64,000 nucleotides of DNA, taken from NCBI RefSeq assembly GCF_014773395.1, contig NZ_JACXAF010000010.1, forward strand, positions 1 to 64,000, written 5' to 3'. The notes below the pieces were generated by a model. That model was not told the DNA's origin, did no database searches, and saw only the letters and a program-made list of their open reading frames with translations. Source of the DNA: Neiella litorisoli (GTDB lineage Bacteria > Pseudomonadota > Gammaproteobacteria > Enterobacterales > Neiellaceae). Positions 18,700 through 28,059 of the stretch are shown in pieces (within the stretch, counting starts at the first letter, position 1; each line of letters opens with the position of its first letter). A program made the translations under genes and the position numbers.

Positions 18700-20079
18700 A
18701 TGTCGACCTCTTCATCTGCCAATGATCTACTTCGCGGTGACTTGACCGTTACCCTCAAGAAAATGACCGTTCCGGTTATCATTGGCATGATCACCATGAT
18801 GACATTTAACTTGGTCGATACCTTCTTTATTGGCTTGCTCGGCACCCAGCCGTTAGCAGCAGTTAGTTTTACCTTCCCAGTAACGTTTGCTGTGATCAGC
18901 TTGTCGATTGGACTATCCATTGGCACCTCAGCGGTTATTGCCAAGATCATAGGGCAAGGCGATCAGCAGCAAGCACGCACGTATGCGACCGCAGCGCTTT
19001 ACTTGTCGGCGATTCTAGTCGCGGCGATCGCCTTGGCGTTCTATCTATTTAGTCAACCAATCTTTTTTGCCATGGGAGCGACAGCAAGCTCTTATGAATT
19101 GTTGATGCAATACATGACCGTATGGTTGTGGGGTTGTGTCTTGCTGATCTTGCCAATGATTTGCAACGCAATTTTCCGAGCCAACGGTGAAACTAAATTG
19201 CCAAGCTATGGCATGGCCGGCGCGGGCTTAATGAACGCTATTTTAGATCCCATCCTAATTTTTGGTTTAGGACCAATCCCAGCTCTAGGGATCCAAGGCG
19301 CGGCGCTGGCGAGCGTGATCTCTTGGTCCTGTGCTTGTTTAGTCATTTTTTACGTGCTGGGCGTTCGCCAGCAACGCATTTATTTCTGGCCCCACGATAT
19401 GGCTGCAACAGTAGCGGCAAGCCGGCAAATATTGACCATTGGTTTACCTGCCGCGGGCGCTAATATGCTCACGCCAGTGGCTATGGCAGTGATGACGGCC
19501 ATTGCCGCTAGTTACGGAGAACCTGTGGTTGCGGCGCTAGGCGTTGGTAGCCGCATTGAATCCATCGCCAGTATTGTCGTGTTAGCGCTGTCGATGACAC
19601 TGCCGCCGGTGATCAGCCAGAACTTTGGCGCTCGGCAAATTCAACGCGCTCATCAAGCTTATCGGATTGCTGCCAAGTTTGTCATTGGCTGGCAGCTATT
19701 GGTCGCGGTGGTATTGGCGGTCGTTGCGGTTTGGTTAGCGCAAGTATTTTCCGATGATCCTCAGGTCCAACAGGTGTTGCGCTGGTATGTGGTGATCATG
19801 CCGCTGGGTTACGGTCTGCAGGGTATCGTCATTCTCGCCAATTCTTCTTTTAACGCGCTCCACAAACCAAACAATGCTCTTATGTTGAGCGTGGTTCGGT
19901 TTTTCGTTTGTTATCTACCCTTGGCTTATATCGGTGGCATGCTGATCGGCGTAAACGGCCTGTTCATTGGCAGTGTGGTCGGCAATGTCGTTACCGCAGT
20001 GATCGCTTGGCGCTGGATCAATGGTACCTTTAGCCATTTTGAGCAACAGTCCGCTGCAATTGTTGAGGCAAAACCATGA
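18700..20079 (+). CDS. MATE-family multidrug efflux transporter
   Basis: An inner-membrane protein of 459 residues with about twelve hydrophobic helices in two halves, typical of MATE proteins that export drugs or metabolites in exchange for Na+ or H+. Diagnostic segments are [21 protein letters not shown] at the first helix and the matching [19 protein letters not shown] near residue 250. Substrate is unknown. Its stop overlaps the uvrB start by four bases (ATGA), so the two genes are translationally coupled. It is not a close copy of the NorM at 23846-25228, which belongs to another MATE branch. Confidence 0.9.
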   Translation: MSTSSSANDLLRGDLTVTLKKMTVPVIIGMITMMTFNLVDTFFIGLLGTQPLAAVSFTFPVTFAVISLSIGLSIGTSAVIAKIIGQGDQQQARTYATAALYLSAILVAAIALAFYLFSQPIFFAMGATASSYELLMQYMTVWLWGCVLLILPMICNAIFRANGETKLPSYGMAGAGLMNAILDPILIFGLGPIPALGIQGAALASVISWSCACLVIFYVLGVRQQRIYFWPHDMAATVAASRQILTIGLPAAGANMLTPVAMAVMTAIAASYGEPVVAALGVGSRIESIASIVVLALSMTLPPVISQNFGARQIQRAHQAYRIAAKFVIGWQLLVAVVLAVVAVWLAQVFSDDPQVQQVLRWYVVIMPLGYGLQGIVILANSSFNALHKPNNALMLSVVRFFVCYLPLAYIGGMLIGVNGLFIGSVVGNVVTAVIAWRWINGTFSHFEQQSAAIVEAKP

Positions 20080-22091
20080 GCAAAACCTTTGAATTAGTCT
20101 CGAAGTACCAGCCTGCAGGCGATCAGCCTGAGGCAATTGCGGCATTGGTTGATGGTCTCGATTCTGGATTAGCATGCCAAACCTTGCTCGGGGTGACCGG
20201 CTCCGGTAAGACGTTTACCATGGCCAATGTCATTGCCAACACCAACCGGCCCGCGATTATTCTGGCGCATAATAAAACGTTGGCCGCGCAGTTGTATGGT
20301 GAGATGAAAGAGTTCTTTCCCAACAATGCGGTCGAGTATTTTGTGTCGTATTACGACTATTACCAACCGGAAGCTTATGTGCCATCGACCGATACTTTTA
20401 TCGACAAAGATGCATCGATTAATGAGCACATTGAGCAAATGCGGTTATCGGCGACTAAGGCATTACTTGAGCGGCCAGATGTTATTCTAGTGGCGTCAGT
20501 GTCAGCTATTTACGGCCTTGGCGATCCCGATGCCTATTTGAAGATGATGCTGCACCTAAGACGGGGCGATATTATCGATCAGCGCGCTATTTTGCGCCGT
20601 CTCGCCGAATTGCAATACACTCGCAACGACATTGACTTCCAACGCGGTTGTTATCGTGTCCGTGGTGAAGTTATCGATATATTCCCAGCGGAATCCGACA
20701 CCTATGCTATTCGGGTGGAGTTGTTCGACGATGAAATCGAGCGACTGAGCGAGTTTGATCCCCTGACCGGTGCAGTTGAGCGTGATTTAGCACGTTTTAC
20801 GGTGTACCCCAAAACCCATTACGTGACGCCTCGAGAACGTATTTTACAAGCCATTGAAGACATCAAAATTGAGCTGAAATCGCGCAAGGAAGAGCTGCTG
20901 TCTGCCAGCAAATTAGTTGAAGAGCAGCGTCTTAGTCAGCGCACCCAATATGATATTGAGATGATGCAAGAGCTCGGTTACTGCTCTGGCATCGAGAACT
21001 ACTCGCGCTATCTCTCGGGGCGGGCACCAGGCGAGCCGCCACCAACGCTGATGGATTATCTGCCGGATAATGCCTTGCTGATCATTGATGAATCCCATGT
21101 CACCGTCTCTCAAGTTGGTGCCATGTACAAAGGTGACCGAGCCCGTAAAGAAAACTTGGTGACGTACGGCTTCCGACTGCCATCGGCACTTGATAATCGA
21201 CCGCTTAAATTTGAAGAGTTTGAAAGTATCTCGCCGCAGACCATTTATGTGTCAGCAACGCCGGGTCAATACGAGCTCGATAAATCCGAAGGCGAAGTGG
21301 TGGAGCAGGTCGTACGGCCAACAGGGTTGGTCGATCCGGAAATCGAAATCCGACCGGTTGCCACTCAGGTAGACGATTTGATGTCAGAAGTGCAACTGCG
21401 GATTGATCGCCAAGAACGGGTTTTGGTGACCACCTTGACCAAGCGGATGGCCGAAGACCTTAGCGAATACCTAACCGAACATGGCTACCGCGTGCGCTAT
21501 TTACACTCGGATATCGATGCTGTTGAACGGATGGAAATTATTCGTGATTTGCGTCTCGGTGAGTTTGATGTCTTGGTTGGGATTAACCTGCTACGGGAAG
21601 GTTTGGACATGCCAGAAGTGTCATTGGTTGCCATTCTCGATGCCGATAAAGAGGGCTTTTTACGCTCCACTCGTTCACTCATTCAGACCATTGGCCGGGC
21701 AGCCCGTAACTTGAACGGCAAGGCGATTCTATATGCCGATAGAGTCACCGCGGCGATGAAACAAGCGATTGACGAAACTGAGCGCCGTCGGGCTAAACAA
21801 ATAGCCCACAACGAAGCCAATGGCATTGTTCCGCAGGCACTGCAAAAGAGTGTCACCGATATTATGGATATCGGCCAGCCTTATCAAAAATCGAAGCATA
21901 AGAAATTGGCGAGAGCCGCTGAGCCGGGTGCTGATTACAATGCACTGATGAGCCCAGAGGCAATCATGGCGGAGATCACTAAGCTCGAAGGGCAGATGTT
22001 TGAACACGCCAAAGCGTTGGAGTTTGAGAAAGCAGCGGCAGTGCGAGATCAAATTCAACAGCTACAGCAAAAGATGATTGCCAGCTCTTAA
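20076..22091 (+). CDS. uvrB: Excinuclease ABC subunit B
   Basis: The damage-recognition helicase of nucleotide excision repair, loaded by UvrA and partner of UvrC. At 671 residues (E. coli 673) it has the Walker A motif GVTGSGKT at 39-46, the Tyr-rich beta-hairpin [10 protein letters not shown] near 90-100, the helicase motif DESH, the motif VI segment QTIGRAARN, and the C-terminal UVR motif (residues about 630-665) that binds UvrC. It is coupled to the MATE gene by an ATGA overlap. I did not see a clear LexA box upstream, but the promoter would lie before or inside the MATE gene. Confidence 0.97.
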   Translation: MSKTFELVSKYQPAGDQPEAIAALVDGLDSGLACQTLLGVTGSGKTFTMANVIANTNRPAIILAHNKTLAAQLYGEMKEFFPNNAVEYFVSYYDYYQPEAYVPSTDTFIDKDASINEHIEQMRLSATKALLERPDVILVASVSAIYGLGDPDAYLKMMLHLRRGDIIDQRAILRRLAELQYTRNDIDFQRGCYRVRGEVIDIFPAESDTYAIRVELFDDEIERLSEFDPLTGAVERDLARFTVYPKTHYVTPRERILQAIEDIKIELKSRKEELLSASKLVEEQRLSQRTQYDIEMMQELGYCSGIENYSRYLSGRAPGEPPPTLMDYLPDNALLIIDESHVTVSQVGAMYKGDRARKENLVTYGFRLPSALDNRPLKFEEFESISPQTIYVSATPGQYELDKSEGEVVEQVVRPTGLVDPEIEIRPVATQVDDLMSEVQLRIDRQERVLVTTLTKRMAEDLSEYLTEHGYRVRYLHSDIDAVERMEIIRDLRLGEFDVLVGINLLREGLDMPEVSLVAILDADKEGFLRSTRSLIQTIGRAARNLNGKAILYADRVTAAMKQAIDETERRRAKQIAHNEANGIVPQALQKSVTDIMDIGQPYQKSKHKKLARAAEPGADYNALMSPEAIMAEITKLEGQMFEHAKALEFEKAAAVRDQIQQLQQKMIASS

Positions 22092-22153
22092 TGCATTGAC
22101 GTGAAATCAAGTATGCTGCCGCGATTGTTGCAGCAGCGTCTTGTTTTTCTTGC

Positions 22154-22684
22154 TCAGTGGATGGTGCCGGTTTCAACCAAAGATTTAAGTTTGTACAAAC
22201 CCAAATCAAATGATGGTCCCACCATCCCGTCCATAAACAGCGCGAGGTAAGGGCCAAAAATCGGCGTCGTTACTTCACCTTCCATGGTCCAAATTACTTT
22301 GATTTGGCCCGCATCAAGCGGCTCATAAGCAATCGCACCTTGCGCCTTATCGGCTTTCTGATTGAACCAGATGTCATAGCTAACACCCTGTTGTTCATTC
22401 ACTTGGGTAAACAGTAGCTCGCCATCACCACTTTCACCTTGCCAGCTCTGGAATGCGCCAGGGCCCGAGGTAATGTTCCCTAAGGTGACTTTGATGGTCG
22501 GGTCGGCTTCAATCCATGGCGACCACTCTTGCCACTGCTCTAAATCCTGAACGTAAGCATGTAAGGTTGTTTGATCGGCATCGACGATGGTGAAGCGCTC
22601 AATGCGATAGTTATTCGGCAAAAAAAGGCCAGTCACCATGATAATGACCCACAAGCCAATCAGACTCTTTAAAACAAGTTTCAC
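22154..22684 (-). CDS. SRPBCC-fold (polyketide cyclase-like) protein
   Basis: 176 residues. One N-terminal membrane helix or uncleaved signal (residues about 4-22, LKSLIGLWVIIMVTGLFLP) precedes a START/SRPBCC lipid- or ligand-binding fold, recognisable by the IDADxxxxxxYVxDLExWxxWSPW pattern at its start. Such proteins bind hydrophobic ligands; the ligand here is unknown. Translation starts at GTG 22684 with AAGGA seven bases upstream. It lies downstream of the DUF3080 gene on the same strand and converges on uvrB. Confidence 0.72.
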   Translation of the reverse strand: MKLVLKSLIGLWVIIMVTGLFLPNNYRIERFTIVDADQTTLHAYVQDLEQWQEWSPWIEADPTIKVTLGNITSGPGAFQSWQGESGDGELLFTQVNEQQGVSYDIWFNQKADKAQGAIAYEPLDAGQIKVIWTMEGEVTTPIFGPYLALFMDGMVGPSFDLGLYKLKSLVETGTIH

Positions 22685-22742
22685 GCGAATTTCCTTTGCG
22701 TTGGATAGTTAGCCGCATGCTAACTAAATCCGCTGGTGACAA

Positions 22743-23861
22743 TCAACGGGAATTCAATTGTTGCGCCGATTGAATGCCACAGTTGGCGAATAGCCGTTGC
22801 CAATGTTGGCTGTGACTGCGCACTGTTTCGGTAAATTGCAGATGTTGATTCACTTGGCCAAAGCGCTGCTGATAAATCGGCGGTGTGCTAGATATTAGTT
22901 GCCTGATCAACGGTATCAGGCGATCACCTGCGCGCTTGATGTCGCTGAGTAACGGCTGCACTTTTGCTAAGTAGTATTGGCCGAAGAATGATTTGGTCCG
23001 ATCGCTGAGCCGCTTGTGCTGTTGTGCATGACATAGTGATTCATTGGCCGCTAGCAGGGCACTAGCGGCATTTAGGCTGGCAATTGCTTGATGTTGACTG
23101 GTGAGTACCTGCGGCACTAATTCGGAATGGAATAACACCGCTAAGTGCTGCTCCAATAGCGTCGCTGACCATGTTGGCGTCAGAGCCTTGTTAGCGCTGT
23201 CGTGCTCCTTGCCAAGCTGGCCAATGACGGCGGACGCTTGCAGTAAGTACCGGAGGGCTTGCTCAATCGCCGCCAACTCACTGGTTAGGCGCTGCTGATC
23301 AAGAGGAATGCCGGTGTGTGAAGGGGTGATTAATTTACTCAACGCTGGCTCGGACAGCCACATGTGCTGCCACAATAGCACCACTTGCTGGCGCTTGTGT
23401 GCCAGTAACTCATCAATTAATGCGATGGTTTCTTGCTCGTTAGCCTGCTTGCGACAATGCGCCAGCGCCAACAGCATATCGACTTCATAACTGAGCCGAA
23501 TGGACGGTGATTGCACACGCCCAAGATTGCTATTACGTTTTGCCAATCGATCATTCAAATCGCAGGATTTCAACTGCCACCACTGGCGAACAGAAAGCTG
23601 ATAAGCCTGCATTGCTGACGCTGTTTCGCGGCTCGAAAGGGCAATGAGGTTGCGCTCAGGCTCGTCATAAGCCGATGAATCATTGTTACCATCGACGCCC
23701 GTTTCAATGGCAACAACCCGTGCTAACCGCTGCGGGTAATTTTGTAGTAAATAACTGCTATCAGATGCCCTAAGCATACTGATGACAATCCACCACGCTG
23801 CGCCAATCAAAGCCAGCAGCGCTGTGATTTTGCTGAGTACTTTGTTCAGCCCAGCTGCCAT
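22743..23861 (-). CDS. DUF3080-like membrane-anchored protein
   Basis: 372 residues of unknown function. A hydrophobic N-terminal segment (about 12-28) would anchor or export a mostly helical body with many Gln, Leu and Ala. The segment SSYLLQNYPQRLARV and the overall layout resemble DUF3080 proteins found next to norM in Vibrio and Shewanella; this match is from memory. Its start lies inside the 3' end of norM (16-base overlap), so it is probably co-transcribed with the pump. The connection to drug efflux is contextual only. Confidence 0.55.
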   Translation of the reverse strand: MAAGLNKVLSKITALLALIGAAWWIVISMLRASDSSYLLQNYPQRLARVVAIETGVDGNNDSSAYDEPERNLIALSSRETASAMQAYQLSVRQWWQLKSCDLNDRLAKRNSNLGRVQSPSIRLSYEVDMLLALAHCRKQANEQETIALIDELLAHKRQQVVLLWQHMWLSEPALSKLITPSHTGIPLDQQRLTSELAAIEQALRYLLQASAVIGQLGKEHDSANKALTPTWSATLLEQHLAVLFHSELVPQVLTSQHQAIASLNAASALLAANESLCHAQQHKRLSDRTKSFFGQYYLAKVQPLLSDIKRAGDRLIPLIRQLISSTPPIYQQRFGQVNQHLQFTETVRSHSQHWQRLFANCGIQSAQQLNSR

Positions 23862-25228
23862 GAGGGATCAGCAAACAGTTTGCGACGACAATAACCGAGC
23901 CGCAGCGATAACAAGATTGCGGCAGTGGTTAGGCCAACGCAAAAGCCTATCCAGAAGCCAAAGGGCCCCATCGCCGGTACCACAAAATCAGTCATTGCCA
24001 AAATAACTCCAACCACTAAACCACAACACCAATACGCAAAGAGGGTGATGTACAAAATGCCTTTTGAGTCCTTAAAGGCCCGCAATGCACTGACACCAAT
24101 CACTTGTATGGTATCGGATAATTGATAAACCGACGCTAAGATAAGCAGTTGGCTGGCCAGCTCAATCACTGCCGCATCGTTGGTGTACACATCGGCAATC
24201 ACATGACGAAGTAGCAGGGTAAACGAAGCGGTGCAGGCAACCATCGCCAGACCAAGACTCAGCCCTGTTTTGTACGAAAAGAAGCAACCCGTTGGATCGC
24301 GTTGGCCTAAGCGATAGCCCATGCGAATCGATATCGCCATGCCCAATGACATCGGCAACATGAAAATTATCGAACTGAAGTTCAGTGCCACTTGATGGCC
24401 GGCGACAATCGTTGCGCCTAACGGCGCTAGCAACACCGCGACAATGGCAAACAAGGTAACTTCAAAGAAAAATGCCAAGGCCATCGGAAAACCAATTTTG
24501 AATAGCGTCAAAATGGCTGACCAATTGGGGCCTTGAATAGCCGACAACAAGTGATACGGGCGATAGAAATGATGGTAGCGTACGCACAGCAACATACCGC
24601 CAAACATCAGCCATTGGACAATCGCCGTGGCAACACCACAGCCAGCACCGCCCATGGCCGGCGCGCCCCAAGCGCCATAAATAAAGGCGTAATTCAGGGG
24701 AATATTGAGCAATAATCCTAGCACGCCAATCCACATGCTCGGTTTCGTGAATGACAGACCTTCGGAAGTGTTGCGTAACACCAGATAGCCGGCAAAACCA
24801 GGCGCGCCCCAAATAACCGCATCCAAATAGCCGTAGACCAGCCGCTCCAAATCAGCTTCAACCGTCATTTGCGCCAATATGGCAGGAGCGAGTTGCACCA
24901 GTAACATGGCGCCAAGGGCGCAAATCAGCGCCAGCCAGCCGGATTGCCACATATCGTCTGGCACTTTGTCAGCCTGCTGCGCGCCCAAATGACGCGAGAT
25001 GATTGGCGGCAGCGCCATTAATACGCCCATCACCAATAGAATGGCCGGAAACCAAATGCTATTGGCAATAGCAACTGCGGCAAGATCAGTTGCGCTGACT
25101 TGGCCTGCCATCATGGCATCAATAAAGCCCATCAAGGTGGCGGCGACTTGCGCCGCAACAATGGGAGCGGCCAGTCGCACCAAGTGACTGACTTCGGCGC
25201 GCCGAGAATAGATTTTGCTCGATTGCAT
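23846..25228 (-). CDS. norM: NorM-type MATE multidrug efflux pump
   Basis: A 460-residue inner-membrane antiporter with about twelve helices, similar to Vibrio NorM, which exports fluoroquinolones and dyes using Na+ or H+. The first helix segment LAAPIVAAQVAATLMGFIDAMMAG and the EGLSFTKPSMW segment are typical. I start at ATG 25228 and omit 22 upstream residues, whose coding bases lie in the divergent promoter region. It is divergent from ribE with an 86-bp gap, an arrangement conserved in Vibrio and Shewanella. Confidence 0.9.
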   Translation of the reverse strand: MQSSKIYSRRAEVSHLVRLAAPIVAAQVAATLMGFIDAMMAGQVSATDLAAVAIANSIWFPAILLVMGVLMALPPIISRHLGAQQADKVPDDMWQSGWLALICALGAMLLVQLAPAILAQMTVEADLERLVYGYLDAVIWGAPGFAGYLVLRNTSEGLSFTKPSMWIGVLGLLLNIPLNYAFIYGAWGAPAMGGAGCGVATAIVQWLMFGGMLLCVRYHHFYRPYHLLSAIQGPNWSAILTLFKIGFPMALAFFFEVTLFAIVAVLLAPLGATIVAGHQVALNFSSIIFMLPMSLGMAISIRMGYRLGQRDPTGCFFSYKTGLSLGLAMVACTASFTLLLRHVIADVYTNDAAVIELASQLLILASVYQLSDTIQVIGVSALRAFKDSKGILYITLFAYWCCGLVVGVILAMTDFVVPAMGPFGFWIGFCVGLTTAAILLSLRLGYCRRKLFADPSWQLG

Positions 25229-25314
25229 ACTGCGTTGAATCCAAACGAAACGGACCTGCGGGAAGGTCAGGTGAATATGGTAAGCTTGCGCCAAGTTTAT
25301 CAGATGGGGCGGTT

Positions 25315-25932
25315 ATGTTTACGGGAATTGTGCAAACAAAAGGAACGGTGATCCGTGCTGATGTCGTCGCGCAAGTGATGCAACTTGAAATTGAATGGCC
25401 GCAAGCAGCGATGCTTGAAGGTTTAGTTGCTGGGGCAAGTATTGCCATCAACGGCGTCTGTTTAACCGTGGTGTCGTATCACCAGCGAACGGTCCGATTT
25501 GATGTCATTGATGAAACGCTGCGACTGACAAACTTAGCGAGCTTGCAAGCTGGTGATCCGGTGAACCTAGAGCGAGCGGCAAAATTTGGCGATGAAATTG
25601 GTGGTCACTTGCTGTCAGGTCATATTCATTGTCAAGCCGAGTTACTTGAGCGAAATGAGGTAGAGGGCAATTTAGCCTTACAACTGCAAGTACCAGAGAG
25701 TCACAGCAAATACATTTTAAGCAAAGGCTATATCGCCGTGGATGGCATTAGTTTGACCATCGGTGAACAGGTTGAGCAAGGCCGATTCAGTCTCCATTTA
25801 ATTCCCGAAACCCGTGCCATTACTACGATTGGCGATAAACCAATCGGCAGTTTGTTGAATATTGAAGTCGACAGCCAGACCCACGCCGTGGTGGATACGG
25901 TTGAGCGGGTAATGGCGCAACACACTCAATAA
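25315..25932 (+). CDS. ribE: Riboflavin synthase, alpha chain
   Basis: Dismutates two 6,7-dimethyl-8-ribityllumazine molecules to riboflavin. The 205 residues contain the two homologous lumazine-binding repeats: MFTGIV...GASIAINGVCLTV in the first and SGHIH...YIAVDGISLTIG in the second. This is the whole family length minus a short C-terminal tail. No FMN riboswitch is seen in the short upstream gap, and the lumazine synthase gene is not adjacent. The last seven bases overlap the convergent CPXCG gene. Confidence 0.95.
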   Translation: MFTGIVQTKGTVIRADVVAQVMQLEIEWPQAAMLEGLVAGASIAINGVCLTVVSYHQRTVRFDVIDETLRLTNLASLQAGDPVNLERAAKFGDEIGGHLLSGHIHCQAELLERNEVEGNLALQLQVPESHSKYILSKGYIAVDGISLTIGEQVEQGRFSLHLIPETRAITTIGDKPIGSLLNIEVDSQTHAVVDTVERVMAQHTQ

Positions 25933-26126
25933 TACTGCTCGTCGTCGGCATCAATGTTGACGCGTGTTTTCTGCTGAAGTTCATCATAGATCAGCCGAAC
26001 ACGATAACTTGAACAGCAATTCGGACAGTCATCGTAATAGTCTTGATCACCACGCGAGTGGTCTAGCTCAATATCAAACGAGTAGCCGCAGGTTGGGCAA
26101 CTGATATGGCGTTTGGTCAGTTCCAT
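25926..26126 (-). CDS. CPXCG-motif cysteine-rich small protein
   Basis: 66 residues. Two zinc-knuckle-like pairs, CPTCG at residues 10-14 and CPNCC at 34-38, suggest a zinc ribbon. The ISCPxCGYxxxIELD start identifies the CPXCG family of small proteobacterial proteins of unknown function. The C-terminus is acidic and Tyr-rich (DADDEQYY). It lies 47 bp downstream of the SDR gene on the same strand. Confidence 0.8.
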   Translation of the reverse strand: MELTKRHISCPTCGYSFDIELDHSRGDQDYYDDCPNCCSSYRVRLIYDELQQKTRVNIDADDEQYY

Positions 26127-26173
26127 TTTGGTCAGTGCCGTATCGCACTCCAGCAGTCACTAATAACTACAAC

Positions 26174-26908
26174 TTAGACCAAACTGGCACCGCCATCCAC
26201 TGCCACAATCTGACCGGTGATGTATCGGGCCGAAGCAAGAAAGAATACCGCATCAGCAACGTCCTTGGGACAACCGTGTTGTTGGAGCGGCAGTTGTGCG
26301 AGCCGATTCTGTTGCTCAGCAGGGGACATTTGTTCAGGCCATAAAATAGCGCCAGGCGATACCCCATTAACGCGAATATTCGGGGCCAGCTCCAGCGCTA
26401 AACTTTTGGTTAAACTCTTTAATGCCGCCTTTGCCATGCAGTAAGTGGCATGATCACGATAGGGCTTGTCAGCGTGAATATCGACGAGGTTGATAATGAC
26501 GCCATTACTTTCGCTTAGCAATGGCGTCAGCTGTTGACTTAGCAGCAATGGAGCTTGGGCGTTGATCGCCATAAGATCGTTGAAATGATCGGCGCTGCAA
26601 TCGCCAAATTGGGTCGGATAAAAGTTCGAGGCGTTGTTAATCAGCACATCCAAACGACCGAACTGTTGCGCGATATGGTCCGCTATGCGCTGGTAGGTGG
26701 CCGTCGATGATAAATCACCAGCGACCAAACTAGCACTATCTGGCCGTTGTTCATTGAACCGCTGTACTAAATTCGCTGCGGCCGCCTCTGACTGGTGGTA
26801 ATGGACGATGACATGATACTGAGCTTGATGAAACTGCTCAGCAATTGCTTTGCCTATCCGTTTGGCTGCGCCGGTGATGACAACGACGGGTTGTTTTGTA
26901 TCCACCAT
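26174..26908 (-). CDS. SDR-family oxidoreductase, pteridine reductase type
   Basis: 244 residues with the classical SDR fold. The cofactor motif is TGAAKRIG at residues 12-19; the Arg in place of the usual Gly-Ile-Gly pattern is the TGxxxRxG mark of NADPH-dependent pteridine reductases such as FolM and PTR1. NNAS and the catalytic YxxxK (YCMAK) are present. It probably reduces dihydrobiopterin, dihydromonapterin or dihydrofolate. Its start codon overlaps the hxpB stop codon by one base, so the two are coupled. Confidence 0.75.
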   Translation of the reverse strand: MVDTKQPVVVITGAAKRIGKAIAEQFHQAQYHVIVHYHQSEAAAANLVQRFNEQRPDSASLVAGDLSSTATYQRIADHIAQQFGRLDVLINNASNFYPTQFGDCSADHFNDLMAINAQAPLLLSQQLTPLLSESNGVIINLVDIHADKPYRDHATYCMAKAALKSLTKSLALELAPNIRVNGVSPGAILWPEQMSPAEQQNRLAQLPLQQHGCPKDVADAVFFLASARYITGQIVAVDGGASLV

Positions 26909-27567
26909 TAAACGGCAAAACCCAACTGGTTAAGCTGCGCTGCATCGACTTGCGTCAGGCTCGCTAATTTGATGTCGGCGATGCCGTAGCCAGCTTTGTC
27001 GAAACTTTCTGGCGGAGGCACCGCAATGGCTTTCATCCGTGCCGCTTTAGCTGCGGTCAGGCCGGTGACAGAATCTTCAATAGCCAAACAGTCCAACGGA
27101 TCAACACCTAAGGCAGCAGCGCAATCTAAATAGACTTGTGGGTGAGGTTTGCCATACGGTAGTTTTTCCGCGCTGTTAATGGCATCAAACTGGCCGTCAA
27201 TGGCAAGTCGCTGAATCACGTTGTCCGCCATGCTCAATGGCGAACTTGTGGCGAGGCCAACAGCAATTCCCTGTGCTTTTATGCGCTCTAACAAGGGCAA
27301 GAAGCCGGGCAGAGCTTGGCCTTGGTCGCGAACCAGTTGATTGACACGATCCAGCATTTCGTTCACCAGCACCTGCTTGGGGGTTGCGCACGGGTAGTGC
27401 TTGAACCAATGTTCGACCACCAGATCGATACGTAAGCCCATGGTTTGCAGCGCCATATCAGTGGTGACGGGCACCCCGTAGCGATTAAACACCTCAACTT
27501 CTGCTTGCTGCCAAAACGGCTCGGAATCGATGATGACACCATCCATGTCAAATATGATTGCTTTCAT
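26908..27567 (-). CDS. hxpB: HAD-superfamily sugar phosphatase, HxpB/YniC type
   Basis: 219 residues. The HAD motif I is FDMDG with nucleophile Asp7 and acid Asp9. Motif II is ATSSP, motif III is the Lys in KLPYGKPHPQVYL, and motif IV is EDSVTG. The sequence follows E. coli YniC/HxpB closely around SAEKLPYxKPHPQVYLDCAA, an enzyme that hydrolyses hexitol and 2-deoxyglucose phosphates. It may detoxify sugar phosphates here. It is the first gene of a coupled pair with the SDR gene. Confidence 0.82.
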   Translation of the reverse strand: MKAIIFDMDGVIIDSEPFWQQAEVEVFNRYGVPVTTDMALQTMGLRIDLVVEHWFKHYPCATPKQVLVNEMLDRVNQLVRDQGQALPGFLPLLERIKAQGIAVGLATSSPLSMADNVIQRLAIDGQFDAINSAEKLPYGKPHPQVYLDCAAALGVDPLDCLAIEDSVTGLTAAKAARMKAIAVPPPESFDKAGYGIADIKLASLTQVDAAQLNQLGFAV

Positions 27568-27638
27568 CTTCGTACTCTAATGGTGGGAGTAAGTCGAGGC
27601 CTGCTTATCGCAAGCCTCAGACGATTTGGCCATAACGG

Positions 27639-27950
27639 TTACAGGTACGAACAACAGTAATCGGTTAATGTTTCAACCTGAATATCAAATGATGAATTCG
27701 CAGGTACGTTAAACGACTCGCCAGCGGCCACGGTTTGCCATGAGTCTGCGCCAGGTAACTTAACCTGCACTGAACCCGCAAGAATTTCCATCAGCTCAGC
27801 AGCTTCAGTACCAAAGGTGTACTCACCTGGAGCCATTAGACCCAAAGTCTTTTTACTGCCGTCGGCAAATAACACGGTACGACTGGATACTTTACCGTCG
27901 AAATAGATATTGGCTTTTTTGATGATAGAGACGTTATCAAATTGGCTCAC
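27639..27950 (-). CDS. ppnP: Pyrimidine/purine nucleoside phosphorylase PpnP (YaiE)
   Basis: A 103-residue single-domain cupin. The motif order GEYTFGT, then ILxGxVxVxLPGAD, then [16 protein letters not shown], then YCCSYL matches E. coli PpnP (94 residues), which cleaves many nucleosides with phosphate. A nine-residue N-terminal extension is seen also in marine relatives. It appears to be a single-gene unit between hxpB and the sensor kinase gene, all on the minus strand. Confidence 0.9.
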   Translation of the reverse strand: MSQFDNVSIIKKANIYFDGKVSSRTVLFADGSKKTLGLMAPGEYTFGTEAAELMEILAGSVQVKLPGADSWQTVAAGESFNVPANSSFDIQVETLTDYCCSYL

Positions 27951-28059
27951 AAATAAGCTCCTTGCAAATTCAGGGTGAGGTTAGTTTTTGTTTGATTGGT
28001 ATTGCTGAGTATTTCAGCAACACGGCAGTGCTTATACCCTGATTAGCCGGAAAATGCCA

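Noticed and set aside
27596-27618. Terminator of ppnP
   Set aside because: A 9-bp stem with one G-U pair lies downstream on the minus strand, but without a T run.
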